Shown here: positions 38,261 to 49,907 of the stretch, piece after piece
How positions within the stretch are numbered: position 1 is the stretch's first letter
Layout of the letters: every line of letters starts with the position of its first letter
Assembly: GCF_007197885.1 (NCBI RefSeq)
Contig: NZ_VKKG01000005.1
Location: 186,001-250,000, forward strand
Source: Tessaracoccus rhinocerotis
Lineage (GTDB): Bacteria > Actinomycetota > Actinomycetes > Propionibacteriales > Propionibacteriaceae
Length of the DNA: 64,000 nt
Direction of reading: 5' to 3'
Made by a program: the position numbers and the translations under genes
Notes under the pieces: model-generated
The model's input: only the letters and a program-made list of their open reading frames with translations
What the model was told of the DNA's origin: nothing
The model's database searches: none

Positions 38261-39096
38261 TCAGCCGCGGCCCCTGCGCACCCCTTCGGCGAGCTTGTCG
38301 ACGAGCCCGCGGAGACGGTCCAAGTCACCCGGCATGTCGGCGCCGTCGGAGGCCAGGCACTTGAGCAGCGCAGAGCCGACGATCACCGCGTCCGCGTAGG
38401 CGGCGACCTCTGCCGCCTGGTCGGCGTTGGAGACTCCCAGGCCCACGCCCACGGGCAGGCTGGGGTCCGCACGCCTGGCGCGGTCGACGATCACGGGGGC
38501 CGCGTCGGAGGTCTGGGTGCGGGTTCCGGTGACCCCCATCACGCTGGTGGCGTACACCCAGCCACGACAGGCTCGCATGGTCATCGCCAGCCGCTCCTCG
38601 CTCGAGGAGGGGGCCACCAGGAAGATCCTGTCCAGGCCGTGGGCGTCGCTCGCGGCGATCCACTCGTCGGCCTGGTCCGGTGTCAGGTCAGGGGTGACCA
38701 CCCCTGCGCCGCCCGCGGCCGCCAGGTCCCGGGCGAACCGGTCGGCGCCGTACTGCTCCACCAGGTTCCAGTAGGTCATCACCACCGGCGTCCGGCCACC
38801 GGAGGCCACGGCCTCGGCGGCCAGGAACGCGTCGCGGACGCGCACGCCGCGGCGCAGCGCCTTGGTGGTGGCGTGCTGGATCACCTCGCCGTCGAGGACC
38901 GGGTCCGAGTACGGGACGCCGATCTCGACCACGTCGGCGCCCACGCCGTCGGTGAGGGCCCGGAACGCCGCCACCGAGTCGTCGACGCTGGGATAGCCGA
39001 GCGGCAGGTAGGCGACGAGCGCGGCCCGCCCCTCGTCGACCGCGGCTGCCAGGACCTTGCCCGAGATGCCCAACCTGTCGACGTCTGCGAACCTGC

Positions 39097-39100
<4 letters not shown>
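38261..39100 (-). CDS. trpA: TrpA, tryptophan synthase alpha subunit
   Basis: TrpA cleaves indole-3-glycerol phosphate and passes indole to TrpB. The 279-residue (beta-alpha)8 protein shows [29 protein letters not shown] with the catalytic Asp region, [25 protein letters not shown] and [21 protein letters not shown] replaces the more common GPVIQ. Start is GTG overlapping the trpB stop (GTGA). It is the last gene of the trp operon. Confidence 0.97.
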
Positions 39101-40335
<1,235 letters not shown>

Positions 40336-40341
40336 GCCCCC

Positions 40342-40347
40342 AGCCTA
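40342..40347 (-). promoter_or_regulatory. Candidate leaderless -10 box for trpB
   Basis: TAGGCT on the minus strand, 6 bases before the trpB ATG. Its TAG is the stop codon of the DUF808 gene. The gap holds only G and C bases and no true Shine-Dalgarno apart from a GGGGG run. Confidence 0.45.
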
Positions 40348-41379
40348 GTGCGAGTCCGGGCTCCCGGATCGCGGCGCCCGTTCCACGACCTTCGCCGCGA
40401 TGTCCCCGGCCTCTGTCTTCTCCGCACCCACCACGACGACGTCGTCGTCATGGCTCTTGCCGAACGGGAGGAAGTGGAGGACGGCGACGACGACGCCGCC
40501 CCAGACGATCCCGAGGACCATCGAGCACAGGGTGTTGACGAGCCAGGCCAGGAACCCGCCGACGACGGGGACCCCGGCGACGAGGCCCTCGAGGTGGTGC
40601 ACGAACTCGTAGGGCGCGTGCCACCCTAGGGTGTCCAGGCCGGCGAGGATGATGTGCCCGCCAACCCAGATCATGGCGAAGATCCCGACGAAGGAGATGA
40701 CCTTGAGCACCACGGGCATCGCGGCGACGAGGCCGCGTCCCAGGGCCTGCGAGCGCTCCGAGTCCCGCTTGGTCAGTGCCAGGCCGATGTCGTCCATCTT
40801 CACGATCAGCGCGACGGCGCCGTAGACGAGTGCCGTGATGGCAAGGGCGACCACGACGAGGATCACCGACCGTGACAACAGCGGCTCGGTGGCCACCTCG
40901 TTGAGGGAGATCACCATGATCTCCGCGCTCAGGATGAAGTCCGTGGTGATGGCGCCGGAGATCACCTTCTTCTCGGCGTCCTCTCCCTTGACCAGGGCCG
41001 GTGCCTTGTCCTCGCCCTTGTGCCCCGAGAGCAGTTCCCAGACCTTCTCCGCCCCCTCGTAGCAGAGGTAGGTGCCGCCCAGCATCAGAAGCGGTGTGAG
41101 CAGCCAGGGCAGGAACGCGCTCATCAGGAGGATGGCGGGCAGGATGAAGATGAGCTTGTTGCGCAGGGACCCGACGGCGATCTTGCGGATGATCGGCAGT
41201 TCCCGCTTGGGGCTGACGCCCGCGACGAAGCGGGGGGTGACAGCAGCATCGTCCACAACCACGCCGGCGGCCTTGGCGCTGGCCTTCATGGCACCGGCGG
41301 CCACGTCGTCGACGCTGGCTGCGGCCAGTCTGGCCAGAGCGGCGATGTCGTCCAGCAGTGCAGCGAGTCCACCGGCCAT
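40345..41379 (-). CDS. DUF808 (YedI-like) inner-membrane protein
   Basis: The 344-residue DUF808 protein begins with the family signature GGLAALLDDIAALARLAAAS VDDVA-type N terminus and has membrane segments near 75-110, 165-190, 195-215, 235-260 and 285-315. A conserved TTDFILSAEIMVISL block (about 145-160) lies between them. YedI-family function is not established. Its place between trpC and trpB is unusual. It ends in the TAG that forms part of the putative trpB -10. Confidence 0.88.
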   Translation of the reverse strand: MAGGLAALLDDIAALARLAAASVDDVAAGAMKASAKAAGVVVDDAAVTPRFVAGVSPKRELPIIRKIAVGSLRNKLIFILPAILLMSAFLPWLLTPLLMLGGTYLCYEGAEKVWELLSGHKGEDKAPALVKGEDAEKKVISGAITTDFILSAEIMVISLNEVATEPLLSRSVILVVVALAITALVYGAVALIVKMDDIGLALTKRDSERSQALGRGLVAAMPVVLKVISFVGIFAMIWVGGHIILAGLDTLGWHAPYEFVHHLEGLVAGVPVVGGFLAWLVNTLCSMVLGIVWGGVVVAVLHFLPFGKSHDDDVVVVGAEKTEAGDIAAKVVERAPRSGSPDSH

Positions 41380-41386
41380 GCGCGTG

Positions 41387-42166
41387 TTACCCCTTGATCA
41401 TCTCCGCGACCGCCTCGGTGGGCGACCCGTGCTTCACGAGTGCCTCACCCACCAACACGACGTCTGCCCCCTCGGAGGCGACGCGCGCGGCGTCCGCAGG
41501 AGAAAGAATGCCAGACTCGGCGACCTTCACCGCGTCCTCGCCGATGCGGTCGGCCAGCAGGCCGAAGGTCGCGAGGTCGACGTCGAGCGTCTTGAGGTTG
41601 CGGTTGTTGACTCCGATGAGCTCCGCCCCGACCGCGAGCGCCCGGTCCACCTCCTCGGCTGTGTGGGTCTCCACGAGAGCGGTCATGCCCAACTCCTTCG
41701 AGAGGTGGAGGAACCGTCCGAGCTCGCTGTCGTCGAGGGCCGCCACGATCAGCAGGACGATGTCGGCCCCGTGCGCGCGGGCCTCGAAGAACTGGTACTC
41801 GTCCACCATGAAGTCCTTGCGAAGGACGGGGACGTCGACGCGGGCGCGCACTGCGTCGAGGTCGGCGAGGGTGCCGTTGAAGCGGTGCCGCTCGGTGAGC
41901 ACGGAGATGGCGGCGGCGCCGCCCTCCGCATAGGCGCCGGCCAGCGCTGCCGGGTCGACGATGTCGGCCAGGTCACCCTTGGACGGCGAGCGGCGCTTGA
42001 CCTCGGCGATCACGGCCAGACCGGGGGCGCGGAACCGTTCCATGGGCGAGATCGCGGCGGCGGCCTCGACTGCCTCGCGCTCCACGAAGAACATGGGCTT
42101 GGCGGCCTTGCGCTCGGCCAGGTCCGCGCGGACGCCCGCGATGATGGAGTCGAGGACGGTGCTCAT
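41387..42166 (-). CDS. trpC: TrpC, indole-3-glycerol phosphate synthase
   Basis: TrpC closes the ring of CdRP to indole-3-glycerol phosphate. The 259-residue (beta-alpha)8 protein has [13 protein letters not shown] with the substrate Lys, [24 protein letters not shown] with the catalytic Lys, [20 protein letters not shown] and VAESGIL. The ATG shares one base with the stop of the preceding small gene (TGATG). Confidence 0.97.
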   Translation of the reverse strand: MSTVLDSIIAGVRADLAERKAAKPMFFVEREAVEAAAAISPMERFRAPGLAVIAEVKRRSPSKGDLADIVDPAALAGAYAEGGAAAISVLTERHRFNGTLADLDAVRARVDVPVLRKDFMVDEYQFFEARAHGADIVLLIVAALDDSELGRFLHLSKELGMTALVETHTAEEVDRALAVGAELIGVNNRNLKTLDVDLATFGLLADRIGEDAVKVAESGILSPADAARVASEGADVVLVGEALVKHGSPTEAVAEMIKG

Positions 42167-42372
42167 CAGGGCTGGCCGAGACCCGCGGCCTTCATCACCA
42201 TCGTGGTGAGGCAGGCGACCAGGACGATGGCGGCGCCGATGCCGGTGACCACCCAGTTGGGGCCGAGGACGGACCCGATGGCGGCGACGATGAATCCGAC
42301 GGCACCGATGACGGAGCCGGTCCAAGCAGCGGGGCTGCGTCCGTGGTGGTAGTACTTCGGGGTCCGTGCCAT
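42166..42372 (-). CDS. HGxxPAAW-motif small membrane protein
   Basis: The 68-residue protein has the motif [14 protein letters not shown] near its N terminus, followed by two membrane helices (about 20-38 and 42-62). This small HGxxPAAW family is found in actinobacterial trp operons directly upstream of trpC, as here. A role is not known. It is coupled to trpC by a one-base overlap. Confidence 0.88.
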   Translation of the reverse strand: MARTPKYYHHGRSPAAWTGSVIGAVGFIVAAIGSVLGPNWVVTGIGAAIVLVACLTTMVMKAAGLGQP

Positions 42373-42411
42373 GGCTGGGCCTTCCTGTCCTTCGGGGTCC
42401 TCCGGGTGAGA

Positions 42412-42831
42412 TTATCGTGGATCGTCGTCCGGGACCACGTCCGTGTCACCGGAGGTGGGATCCTCGCCCGCGTCGAACTGCTTCCACTGGTCGCGCGGGG
42501 CGTCCCGGGGCCCGCTGCCGGTGCGCGTCGGCCAGCCGGGACCCCAGCGGGCAGCGGCTCCACCGCCCAGCACCAGCAGGGCCGCCGGGGCCAGCAGGAA
42601 CCATCCGGTGCCGCCGGTGAGCACCGCCAACACCCCCGCTCCGAGGCCGAGCAGCACGAGCAGAATGCCCATCGCCCGCAGGCCCGGGCCACGGAGCATG
42701 AGCATCAGGAAGGCACCGGCCGCGGCGGCCCAGCCGAGTGCCACTCCCCCGCCGGCTCCCAGGAGGTTGGCGCCGATCACCAGCCCAAGGGCACCGGTGG
42801 CCAGGATCGCCAGCACGATGGGACGCCTCAC
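42412..42831 (-). CDS. Trp-operon-associated membrane protein
   Basis: The 139-residue protein has four closely spaced hydrophobic segments (about 5-22, 28-46, 51-72 and 76-92) and then an acidic soluble tail. Its position directly after trpE (GTGA overlap) and its topology match the actinobacterial Trp biosynthesis-associated membrane protein family (TIGR02234). Start is GTG at 42831. The biochemical role is unknown. Confidence 0.8.
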   Translation of the reverse strand: MRRPIVLAILATGALGLVIGANLLGAGGGVALGWAAAAGAFLMLMLRGPGLRAMGILLVLLGLGAGVLAVLTGGTGWFLLAPAALLVLGGGAAARWGPGWPTRTGSGPRDAPRDQWKQFDAGEDPTSGDTDVVPDDDPR

Positions 42832-44318
42832 TGGGCCGCTCCTGTGGCGGCGGCGCGCCCCAGGGCGGCGATCACGGCCGCCGCCTTGTGGCTGCACTCG
42901 GCGTCCTCGGTCTCCGGCACGGAGTCCGCCACGATCCCGGCGCCCGCCTGCACGTGCGCGGTGCCGTGCTTCAGCAGCGCAGTCCGGATCGCGATCGCGA
43001 CGTCAGAGTTCCCGGCGAAGTCGAAGTACCCGACCACGCCGCCGTAGAGGCCGCGCCTCGACACCTCGAGGCGGTCGATGATCTCCATCGCTCGCACCTT
43101 GGGCGCCCCCGACAGGGTGCCCGCCGGGAAGCAGGCGAGCGTGGCCTCGAGGGCGGTCCTCTCCTCCGCCAGTTCACCGCTGACCGCCGCCTCCAGGTGC
43201 ATGATGTGGCTGTAGCGGTGGATGTTCATGAACTCGTGCACGGTTACCGAGCCCGGCTTGCTGATGCGGCCCAGGTCGTTGCGGCCGAGGTCGACCAGCA
43301 TCAGGTGCTCGGCCTTCTCCTTCGGGTCGGCCAGCAACTCTGCTGCGAGTGCCTGGTCCTCGGCGTCGGTGCGGCCGCGGGGCCGTGAGCCGGCGATGGG
43401 TCGGGTCGTGGCGACGCCGTCGGTGACCGTCACCAACGCCTCGGGGCTGGAGCCGACGATGTCGAAACCGTCCAGCCGCAGCAGGTACAGGTAGGGGCTG
43501 GGATTGGTCAGGCGAAGGCTCCGGTAGACGTCGAGCGCATCGGCCGAGGAGGGGACGTCGAAGCGCTGGGAGACCACCACCTGGAAGGCCTCACCGGCCT
43601 TGATCTCCTCGATCGCGTCCACGACGGCGCCCCGGAACTCCTCGCTGCTGCGCTGGCGACGCACCTCGAGTTCGACCGGTTCGGACGCGATGGGGTGCAG
43701 CGCCTCCCGGGGCCGGCGCAGCGTTTCGGCCATCGCCTCGACGGCCGCGACGGCATCGGCGTGGGCACGGTCGATACCGTCCGGCCCCCCGTCGAAGTTG
43801 ATGGCGTTCGCGATCAGCCACACCTCGGAGGTGTGGTGGTCGAAGACGGCCAGCTCCGAGGTGAGCATCATCACCAGCTCGGGCACGTCCAGGTCATCGG
43901 GGTTGGTGTCCGGCAGCTTCTCGAGGCGGCGCACGACGTCGTAGCCGAGGTAGCCGACCATGCCTGCGTGGAACGGCGGCAGCCCCGGGGTGGCGGGCGT
44001 GGCGAGTTCGCGGAGCGTCTCGGCGAGCACGGCGAGGGGGTCCCCGTCACCGACGCCGACCAGCTCCCGGCCGACCCACCTGGCCCGCCCGTCGGTCTCG
44101 GTCAGGGTGGCGGCGGTCCGGACCCCGATGAACGAGTAGCGCGACCAGACGCCGGCCTCCGCGGACTCGAACAGGAAGGTGTTGGTGCGCTCACCGCACA
44201 GTGCACGGTAGAGCGCGATCGGGGTGACGTCGTCGGCGACGATCCGAGCGTGCACCGAGATGACCCGGCGGCCGTCGGCGAGCGCGCGGAACTGCTCCAG
44301 GTCCGGGCTGATGTTCAT
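42828..44318 (-). CDS. trpE: TrpE, anthranilate synthase component I
   Basis: TrpE converts chorismate to anthranilate with ammonia from TrpG. The 496-residue protein shows [15 protein letters not shown] (the N-terminal feedback region, typical S-x-Y/F element), [11 protein letters not shown]-type block at [69 protein letters not shown] and [19 protein letters not shown]. No trpG or trpD is adjacent. It overlaps hisI by four bases. Confidence 0.97.
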   Translation of the reverse strand: MNISPDLEQFRALADGRRVISVHARIVADDVTPIALYRALCGERTNTFLFESAEAGVWSRYSFIGVRTAATLTETDGRARWVGRELVGVGDGDPLAVLAETLRELATPATPGLPPFHAGMVGYLGYDVVRRLEKLPDTNPDDLDVPELVMMLTSELAVFDHHTSEVWLIANAINFDGGPDGIDRAHADAVAAVEAMAETLRRPREALHPIASEPVELEVRRQRSSEEFRGAVVDAIEEIKAGEAFQVVVSQRFDVPSSADALDVYRSLRLTNPSPYLYLLRLDGFDIVGSSPEALVTVTDGVATTRPIAGSRPRGRTDAEDQALAAELLADPKEKAEHLMLVDLGRNDLGRISKPGSVTVHEFMNIHRYSHIMHLEAAVSGELAEERTALEATLACFPAGTLSGAPKVRAMEIIDRLEVSRRGLYGGVVGYFDFAGNSDVAIAIRTALLKHGTAHVQAGAGIVADSVPETEDAECSHKAAAVIAALGRAAATGAAQ

Positions 44319-44674
44319 GCCTGCTCACCGGCCGCTCCGGTCAGCTCGGTGAAGAAGCAGGTCCGGTTGCCCGTGTGGCACGCGGCGCCGGTCTGGTTCA
44401 CCTTCAGCAGGATGGTGTCGTTGTCGCAGTCGATCGCCACCGAGACCACCTCCTGGGTGTGTCCGGAGGTCTCCCCCTTGACCCAGTACTCGCCGCGGCT
44501 GCGCGACCAGTAGGTGGCTCGTCGCGTGGTGAGGGTGCGCTCGAGTGCCTCGGCGTCCATCCAGGCGAGCATGAGCACCTCGCCGGAGGTGGCGTCCTGC
44601 GCGACGGCGGGTACGAGCCCGTCGCGGCCGAGCTTGAGTTCGACGTCGAAGGTGGATTCCATGTCTGCAATCAT
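44315..44674 (-). CDS. hisI: HisI, phosphoribosyl-AMP cyclohydrolase
   Basis: HisI opens the adenine ring of PR-AMP in histidine synthesis. The 119-residue monofunctional protein has [43 protein letters not shown], and the zinc-binding cysteines in [28 protein letters not shown]. Two ATGs are possible (44674 or 44662); family N termini allow either. It heads a mixed hisI-trpE operon and is divergent from the next gene, only 20 bases away. Confidence 0.95.
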   Translation of the reverse strand: MIADMESTFDVELKLGRDGLVPAVAQDATSGEVLMLAWMDAEALERTLTTRRATYWSRSRGEYWVKGETSGHTQEVVSVAIDCDNDTILLKVNQTGAACHTGNRTCFFTELTGAAGEQA

Positions 44675-44681
44675 GCCCGAA

Positions 44682-44687
44682 TAGGCT
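44682..44687 (+). promoter_or_regulatory. Candidate leaderless -10 box for the TIGR03085-like gene
   Basis: TAGGCT on the plus strand, 7 bases before the ATG at 44695. The same hexamer and spacing precede trpB and glgE. Confidence 0.45.
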
Positions 44688-44694
44688 GGGGACC

Positions 44695-45306
44695 ATGAGT
44701 CTCGCCCACCGCATGCGCCAAGCCATCTGTGACACCTTCGAGCAGGTGGGTGCCCTCGCACCCACCAACTGCGAGGGCTGGCAGGCCCAGGACCTCGCCG
44801 CCCACCTGTGGATCCGCGACCGCCGGGTCGACGCGCTGCCGGGCATCGCGCTGCAGCGGTTCGCGGGCCACACCGAGCGACTGCAGCGGGAGACCATGCA
44901 TGCCATGGGATTCGACGCGCTGGTGGCCGGGCTGCGCCGGCCGCCGCTGCCTGTCAGGCTGCTGATGTCCTACCCGAACGCGTCGGAGTACACCATCCAC
45001 CACCTCGACGTCGCCCGCCCCAATGGGTTGGAGGTCGAGTTGAGCGAGGCCGACGAGCGCACGCTGCTGCCGACGACGCGGATGTTCGCCAAGAACGTGG
45101 CCAAGGGCTTCGGCGGCCGGCTCGTGGTCACGCCGAGCATCGGCGGCAGCTTTGCCCACGGAACCGGCGACCGGCCCGTCCACCTGACCGGCACGCCGTC
45201 GGAGATCCTCTACTTCTGCGCCGGGCGAGTGGAGCACGCCGACGTCGAGTTCACCGGCGAGGCGGAGACCATCGAGGCGCTCAAGGCGTCGGTCAAGGGA
45301 CTCTGA
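44695..45306 (+). CDS. DinB/maleylpyruvate-isomerase-like protein (TIGR03085 type)
   Basis: The 203-residue protein has an N-terminal DinB-like four-helix bundle of the mycothiol-dependent enzyme superfamily. The start [41 protein letters not shown] carries the conserved W..DLAAH His, a second His lies in IHHLDVARP (about 99-107), and a small alpha/beta C-terminal domain follows. It fits TIGR03085, an actinobacterial family with a metal site and unknown reaction. It lies alone on the plus strand between hisI and gatB. Confidence 0.82.
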   Translation: MSLAHRMRQAICDTFEQVGALAPTNCEGWQAQDLAAHLWIRDRRVDALPGIALQRFAGHTERLQRETMHAMGFDALVAGLRRPPLPVRLLMSYPNASEYTIHHLDVARPNGLEVELSEADERTLLPTTRMFAKNVAKGFGGRLVVTPSIGGSFAHGTGDRPVHLTGTPSEILYFCAGRVEHADVEFTGEAETIEALKASVKGL

Positions 45307-45309
45307 GCC

Positions 45310-46800
45310 CTAGGCCAGCCTCTCCATGATCAGTTCGCGGACCCGGGCGGCGTCCGCGGAGCCCCGCATGGCCTTCATGACCTGGCCGATGAGTGCGCCG
45401 GCGGCCTGGTGCTTGCCGTCGCGGATCTTGTCGGCCACGTCGGGGTTCGCGGCGATCACGTCGTCGACCGCAGCGGCCAGCGCACCGTCGTCGGAGACCA
45501 CCTCGAGCCCACGGGAGGCCACCACCTCCGCAGGGTCGCCCTCGCCCGCGAGCACGCCGTCGAAGACCTGACGGGCGAGCTTGTCGGTCAGCTTGCCCTC
45601 GTCGACCATGCGTTGCACCTCGGCCACCTGGGCCGGGGTGATGGTGAGCTCGTCGACGCCGATGCCCGCCTCGTTGGACCGACGGGCGAGTTCGGTGCCC
45701 CACCACTTGCGAGCGGCCTGCGGCGAGGCGCCCGCCGCGACGGTGTCTTCCACCAGGCCCAGCGCCCCGAGGTTGACCAGCGTCGTCATGGCGATCTCGT
45801 CGAAGCCCCACTCGCTGGCCAGGCGCCTGCGGCGCTCCGCCGGCGGCTCGGGCAGGGTGGCGCGCAGCTCCTCGACCCACTGCGCCGAGGGCGCCACGGG
45901 CACGAGGTCCGGCTCCGCGAAGTAGCGGTAGTCGTCGGCGTCGGACTTGGGTCGGCCGGAGCGGGTGGTGCCGGTCGCCTCGTCGAAGTGACGGGTCTCC
46001 TGCACGACGCTGCCCCCACCAGCGAGGACGGCGGCCTGCCGCCGCATCTCGAAAGTGACGGCACGCTCGACGGAGCGCAGGGAGTTCACGTTCTTGGTCT
46101 CGGTACGGGTGCCGAGCGTCGTCGAGCCGATGGGTGCCAGGGAGAGGTTCGCGTCACAGCGCAGTGATCCCTGCTCCATCCGGACGTCCGAGACGTCGAG
46201 GGCGCGCATCATCTCGCGCAGGTGGGCGACGTAGGCGCGGGCCACGGCGGGTGCCTTGGCGCCGGCGCCGAGCACCGGGCGGCTGACGATCTCGATGAGC
46301 GGCGTGCCGGCGCGGTTGTAGTCGATCAGGGAGTACTCGGCTCCGTGGATGCGGCCGCTGCTGCCGGCGTGGGTGAGCTTGCCGGCGTCCTCCTCCATGT
46401 GCGCGCGCTCGATCTCGACGCGGAACGTCTCCCCCTCGACGTCGATCTCCACCCAGCCGTCGTGCGCGATCGGCTCGTCGTACTGGGACGTCTGGAAGTT
46501 CTTCGTCATGTCCGGGTAGAAGTAGTTCTTCCGGGCGAACCGGCCCCAGGGCGCGATCTGGCAGTTGAGGGCCAGACCGATCCGGATGGCGCTCTCGACC
46601 GCCTTGCGGTTCACGACGGGCAGCGCCCCCGGCAGCCCGAGGCAGACCGGGCAGGTGTTGGAGTTCGGCTCGTCGCCGAATGCCGTGGAACAGCCGCAGA
46701 ACATCTTTGACGCCGTGTTGAGCTCGACGTGGACCTCCAGTCCCAGCGCCGGCTCGTAGCTCTCGAGCACCTCGTCGAAGTCCAGGATCTCGTCGTTCAT
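45310..46800 (-). CDS. gatB: GatB, Asp-tRNA(Asn)/Glu-tRNA(Gln) amidotransferase subunit B
   Basis: GatB binds the mischarged tRNA and activates it with ATP. The 496-residue protein has the opening [23 protein letters not shown], the zinc cysteines (CGCSTAF and [12 protein letters not shown]), [40 protein letters not shown] and the C-terminal YqeY-like tail. Its ATG overlaps the gatA stop by four bases. It converges on the gene before it with three bases between stops. Confidence 0.97.
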   Translation of the reverse strand: MNDEILDFDEVLESYEPALGLEVHVELNTASKMFCGCSTAFGDEPNSNTCPVCLGLPGALPVVNRKAVESAIRIGLALNCQIAPWGRFARKNYFYPDMTKNFQTSQYDEPIAHDGWVEIDVEGETFRVEIERAHMEEDAGKLTHAGSSGRIHGAEYSLIDYNRAGTPLIEIVSRPVLGAGAKAPAVARAYVAHLREMMRALDVSDVRMEQGSLRCDANLSLAPIGSTTLGTRTETKNVNSLRSVERAVTFEMRRQAAVLAGGGSVVQETRHFDEATGTTRSGRPKSDADDYRYFAEPDLVPVAPSAQWVEELRATLPEPPAERRRRLASEWGFDEIAMTTLVNLGALGLVEDTVAAGASPQAARKWWGTELARRSNEAGIGVDELTITPAQVAEVQRMVDEGKLTDKLARQVFDGVLAGEGDPAEVVASRGLEVVSDDGALAAAVDDVIAANPDVADKIRDGKHQAAGALIGQVMKAMRGSADAARVRELIMERLA

Positions 46801-48317
46801 CGGGCCACCACCTTCGTTCCGGCCAGTGGGACCATCCGGTCCAGGATTGGGCCGTCCCACTGCTTTTCGAGCGTCGCCTCGAGGAAACCGCCCACCCGGT
46901 ACAGACGGTCGTCTGCCATCGGGGGCGCGATCACCTGGATGCCCACCGGCAGGCCGTCGGAGGACAGCCCCACGGGGAACGACGCGGAGGCGTTGCCCGC
47001 GAGGTTGGACGGGATCGTGCACAGGTCCGCCTTGTACATCGACATCGGGTCGCTCATGCGCTCGCCGATGCGGAACGCGACGGTGGGCGTGGTGGGCGAG
47101 ACCAGCACGTCGCACTGCGCGAACGCGGCCTCGAAGTCCCGTGCCACGAGCGTGCGCACCTTCTGGGCGGACCCGTAGTACTGGTCCTGGTAGCCGCTGG
47201 AGAGCGCGTAGGTCCCGATGATGAGTCGACGCTTCGCCTCGCGTCCGAACCCCTCGCCGCGGGTCATCGACATGACCTCCTCGACGCCGCGGGTGCCGTC
47301 GTCGCCGACCCGCAGTCCGTAGCGCATGGCATCGAAGCGGGCGAGGTTGCTGGACAGCTCAGAGGGCATGATCAGGTAGTAGGCACTCAGCGCGTACAGG
47401 AAGTTCGGGCAGGAGACCTCGACGACCTCCGCACCGGCTCCGCGCAGCAACTCGACTGCCTCGTGGAACCGGGCCTCGACGTCGGCCTCGAAGCCCTCGC
47501 CGCCGAACTCCTTCACGACGCCGACGCGCATGCCGGCCACGTCACCGCGGCGTGCGGCCTCGGACAGGGCGGGCAGCGGCTGGGCGATCGAGGTGGAGTC
47601 GTGCGGGTCGTGGCCGCCCATCACCTCGTGCAGCAGGGCCGCGTCGAGGGTGGTGCGGGTCACCGGGCCGGGCTGGTCCAGGCTGGAGGCCATGGCGACC
47701 ACTCCGTACCGCGAGACCCCGCCGTAGGTGGGCTTGACGCCGACGGTGCCGGTCACCGAGCCGGGCTGGCGGATGGAGCCACCGGTGTCGGAGCCCACGG
47801 CCAGCGGGGCCATGAAGGCGGCCACCGCTGCGGAGGAACCGCCGCCGGATCCGCCCGGGATCCGGTCGGTGTCCCAGGGGTTGCGCGTGGGCCCGAAGGC
47901 GGAGGTCTCGGTGGACGAGCCCATCGCGAACTCGTCCATGTTGGTCTTGCCGAGGATCACCAGACCCGCGGCCCGCAGCCGAGTCACCACGGTGGCGTCG
48001 TAGGGCGGCACCCAGTCCTCGAGCATCCGGGAGCCGCAGGTCGTGGGCTGGCCCAGGGTGCAGAAGTTGTCCTTGACGGCGATCGGGACCCCGGCCAGCG
48101 GCCCGAGTTCGGCTCCGGAGGCGCGTGCGGCGTCGATGGAGCGCGCGGTCTCCATCGCACCGTCGGCGTCGACGTGCAGGAACGCGTTGAGGGTGGGGTT
48201 GAGCGCCTCGATCTGGTCCAGGTGAAGTTGGGTCAGTTCAGCGGCGCCGACCTCGCCGGAGGTCAGCAGGGCGCCCAGTTCGTGGGCGGGGCGGGTCAAC
48301 AGGTGTGCGTCGCTCAT
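46797..48317 (-). CDS. gatA: GatA, amidotransferase subunit A (glutaminase)
   Basis: GatA releases ammonia from glutamine for the transamidation. The 506-residue amidase-signature protein has the Ser-cisSer-Lys catalytic set: Lys in [10 protein letters not shown], and the two serines in [32 protein letters not shown] (glycine-serine signature). [19 protein letters not shown] follows. The ATG shares one base with the gatC stop. Confidence 0.97.
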   Translation of the reverse strand: MSDAHLLTRPAHELGALLTSGEVGAAELTQLHLDQIEALNPTLNAFLHVDADGAMETARSIDAARASGAELGPLAGVPIAVKDNFCTLGQPTTCGSRMLEDWVPPYDATVVTRLRAAGLVILGKTNMDEFAMGSSTETSAFGPTRNPWDTDRIPGGSGGGSSAAVAAFMAPLAVGSDTGGSIRQPGSVTGTVGVKPTYGGVSRYGVVAMASSLDQPGPVTRTTLDAALLHEVMGGHDPHDSTSIAQPLPALSEAARRGDVAGMRVGVVKEFGGEGFEADVEARFHEAVELLRGAGAEVVEVSCPNFLYALSAYYLIMPSELSSNLARFDAMRYGLRVGDDGTRGVEEVMSMTRGEGFGREAKRRLIIGTYALSSGYQDQYYGSAQKVRTLVARDFEAAFAQCDVLVSPTTPTVAFRIGERMSDPMSMYKADLCTIPSNLAGNASASFPVGLSSDGLPVGIQVIAPPMADDRLYRVGGFLEATLEKQWDGPILDRMVPLAGTKVVAR

Positions 48318-48610
48318 CAGTCCTCGCTCAGGATCTGGGGGACACGGAAGCGTCCCTCCTCGACTGCAGGCGCCCCGGAGAGCGCCTCGGCCGGCGTGAG
48401 GGACCGTCGCACGACGTCCTCCCGGGTGACGTTGACCAGTGGCATGGCGTGCGTCATCAGCGGCACGTCCGGGCCTGCCACTTCGGCCACCTGGTGGACT
48501 GAGGTCAGGATCACGTCCAGCTCGGGGGCAAGCTCCGCGCACTCCTGCTCCGTGAGCTGGATGCGCGCGAGACCTGCGAGCCGGGCGACCTCCTCTGGGG
48601 TCAACGCCAC
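48317..48610 (-). CDS. gatC: GatC, amidotransferase subunit C
   Basis: GatC is the small structural subunit that wraps GatA and GatB. From the GTG at 48610 it has 97 residues, the normal length: [22 protein letters not shown] at the N terminus and the C-terminal [11 protein letters not shown] motif. AAGGAG lies seven bases before the GTG; an upstream in-frame start would add six residues and lose this site. Confidence 0.95.
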   Translation of the reverse strand: MALTPEEVARLAGLARIQLTEQECAELAPELDVILTSVHQVAEVAGPDVPLMTHAMPLVNVTREDVVRRSLTPAEALSGAPAVEEGRFRVPQILSED

Positions 48611-48642
48611 GGTCGATCTCCTTAGCAAGGTTGGGTCCGCCC

Positions 48643-48648
48643 ATCCTA
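48643..48648 (-). promoter_or_regulatory. Candidate -10 box of gatCAB
   Basis: TAGGAT on the minus strand, 32 bases before the gatC GTG, the same hexamer as at ruvC. The ribosome site follows at 48615-48620. No clear -35 is visible. Confidence 0.4.
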
Positions 48649-48678
48649 GGGCTCCCGGGCATCCTCAGGGAAAGCGGC

Positions 48679-49404
48679 TCAGCGTGCGGCCTTGCTGAGC
48701 CCGCGCAGGATCGGCTCGTAGTGCTTGGTCACGGCGGCCCGGTAGGCCTCCGCGTCGCCCGCCTCCGCCGCTCGCAGGATGTCCCCGTGCGCCTCGGCCG
48801 TGACATTGATGTCTTCGGGCGTCGGGATCTCGAGCTGGGGCTTCACCGCTGTGTGCACGTCCCAGAAGGCCGCCACCAGTTGCGCCGCCATCTCCAGGCC
48901 GGTCTCGCGCAGCAGGCGGGTGTGGAACTCCCTGTCCGCGGCCTCGAAGTCCTCCTCGACCGCGGCGCGGCGGGCCATCTCGTCCACGAGTTCGTGGAGC
49001 CGGTCGTCGCGCCTGCCTGCGAAGTGGGCCACGACGCGGTTCGCGAACGCTTGGTCCATACCCACCCGCACGTCCACCACCTCGCGCAGTGCCCGGAAGT
49101 CGTCGCCGGGGCTGATGACGGACCGAAATGCGAGCGTCTCGACGAGGGGCTGCAGGGTCATGGCGCCCACGAAGGTGCCCCGGCCGTGCTGCACGTCGAC
49201 GATCTCGAGCGTGGTGAGCGTCCTGATGGCCTCGCGCACGGACGAGCGCGAGACGTTCAACCGCTCGCACAGTTCCGACTCGCTCGGCAGGGCGTCGCCC
49301 GGGTGGAGCCCGTTGGACAGTATGAGCGCCTTGATCTGCTTGGCGGCGGTACTTGCCAGGGAACTACCATTCCTGACGACCGCACGCTGGCCATTTGCGG
49401 CCAT
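48679..49404 (-). CDS. GntR-family regulator, FadR/FCD subfamily
   Basis: The 241-residue protein has an N-terminal winged helix ([36 protein letters not shown], about 22-60) and an all-helical FCD effector domain (about 90-235) with the usual metal-site residues ([23 protein letters not shown]). GGAGG precedes the ATG at 49404. It is divergent from a truncated binding-protein gene, and nanA/nanE-like genes lie beyond the inserted DNA, so a sialic-acid-type (NanR-like) regulator is a reasonable inference. Confidence 0.88.
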   Translation of the reverse strand: MAANGQRAVVRNGSSLASTAAKQIKALILSNGLHPGDALPSESELCERLNVSRSSVREAIRTLTTLEIVDVQHGRGTFVGAMTLQPLVETLAFRSVISPGDDFRALREVVDVRVGMDQAFANRVVAHFAGRRDDRLHELVDEMARRAAVEEDFEAADREFHTRLLRETGLEMAAQLVAAFWDVHTAVKPQLEIPTPEDINVTAEAHGDILRAAEAGDAEAYRAAVTKHYEPILRGLSKAAR

Positions 49405-49494
49405 CACACCTCCATGTGTATCGATTGGGTCACGTTCACGCAGGATAGGACGTCCATCCCTTGCACAGTTACTCAACCCTAGTGCATACCTGAC

Positions 49495-49521
49495 ATCAGT
49501 CATCAGACATCTGATCATCAG
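49495..49521. promoter_or_regulatory. Cluster of ATCAG half-sites, probable GntR operator
   Basis: Four ATCAG/CTGAT half-sites lie at 49495-49499, 49502-49506, 49511-49515 and 49517-49521. The middle pair forms the perfect palindrome ATCAGACATCTGAT (49502-49515). They lie between the divergent GntR gene and the start of the binding-protein gene, just before its ribosome site. Binding by the adjacent regulator is inferred. Confidence 0.5.
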
Positions 49522-49534
49522 GGGAGATCCAAGG

Positions 49535-49680
49535 ATGAACCTCCCGACCGAAGCCAGCGCACTTTCGCGTCGCTCTTTCGTCAAGCTGCTCGGTGCCACA
49601 ACGTCCGCCGCCGGCCTCACGGCAACCCTGGCCGCGTGCGGCACCCCTGAGCAGGACCCGACCGCGGGCGCCACCCGTTA
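49535..49680 (+). pseudogene. Truncated ABC substrate-binding lipoprotein (signal peptide only)
   Basis: The ATG at 49535 (AAGG directly before it, AGGGGAGA further upstream) opens with a twin-arginine motif SRRSFVKLLG, a hydrophobic segment and a lipobox ending LAAC, then CGTPEQDPTAGAT. This is the start of an extracellular solute-binding lipoprotein. About 15 residues after the Cys the sequence leaves this family and runs into the IS110 left end, where the frame stops at 49748-49750. About 450 or more residues of the protein are missing. Confidence 0.8.
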
Positions 49681-49707
49681 CCTTCTAGGTAGCCCCGATG
49701 GTCGGGG

Positions 49708-49885
49708 TTCTGGTCACCAGGCCCGGCATGACTTACTGCCCCTGTCATAGATGATCCGGGGGGTGTTGTCACCGGGTTCTGGTGGCGTGGGTTGATCGCT
49801 GATAGGGACACGGCCCGCTGCATCGACAGCGTGGTCTCTTCGTAACGTGGGTGCCGACGATCTTCGCCCGACTTGGTGACCAGAA
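49708..49885 (+). ncRNA. Candidate IS110 bridge RNA (seekRNA) region
   Basis: IS110-subgroup elements encode, in the non-coding end before the recombinase, a structured RNA that pairs with target and donor DNA. Here TTCTGGTCACC (49708-49718) and GGTGACCAGAA (49875-49885) are perfect 11-base complements bounding 178 bases. Inside or next to it are hairpins such as CGCTG-CATCGA-CAGCG (about 49827-49842) and CACC-GGGTTCT-GGTG. The RNA's true ends and loops are not established from sequence alone. Confidence 0.55.
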
Positions 49886-49907
49886 TTAGGTCCTAAGGAG
49901 GACTGTC

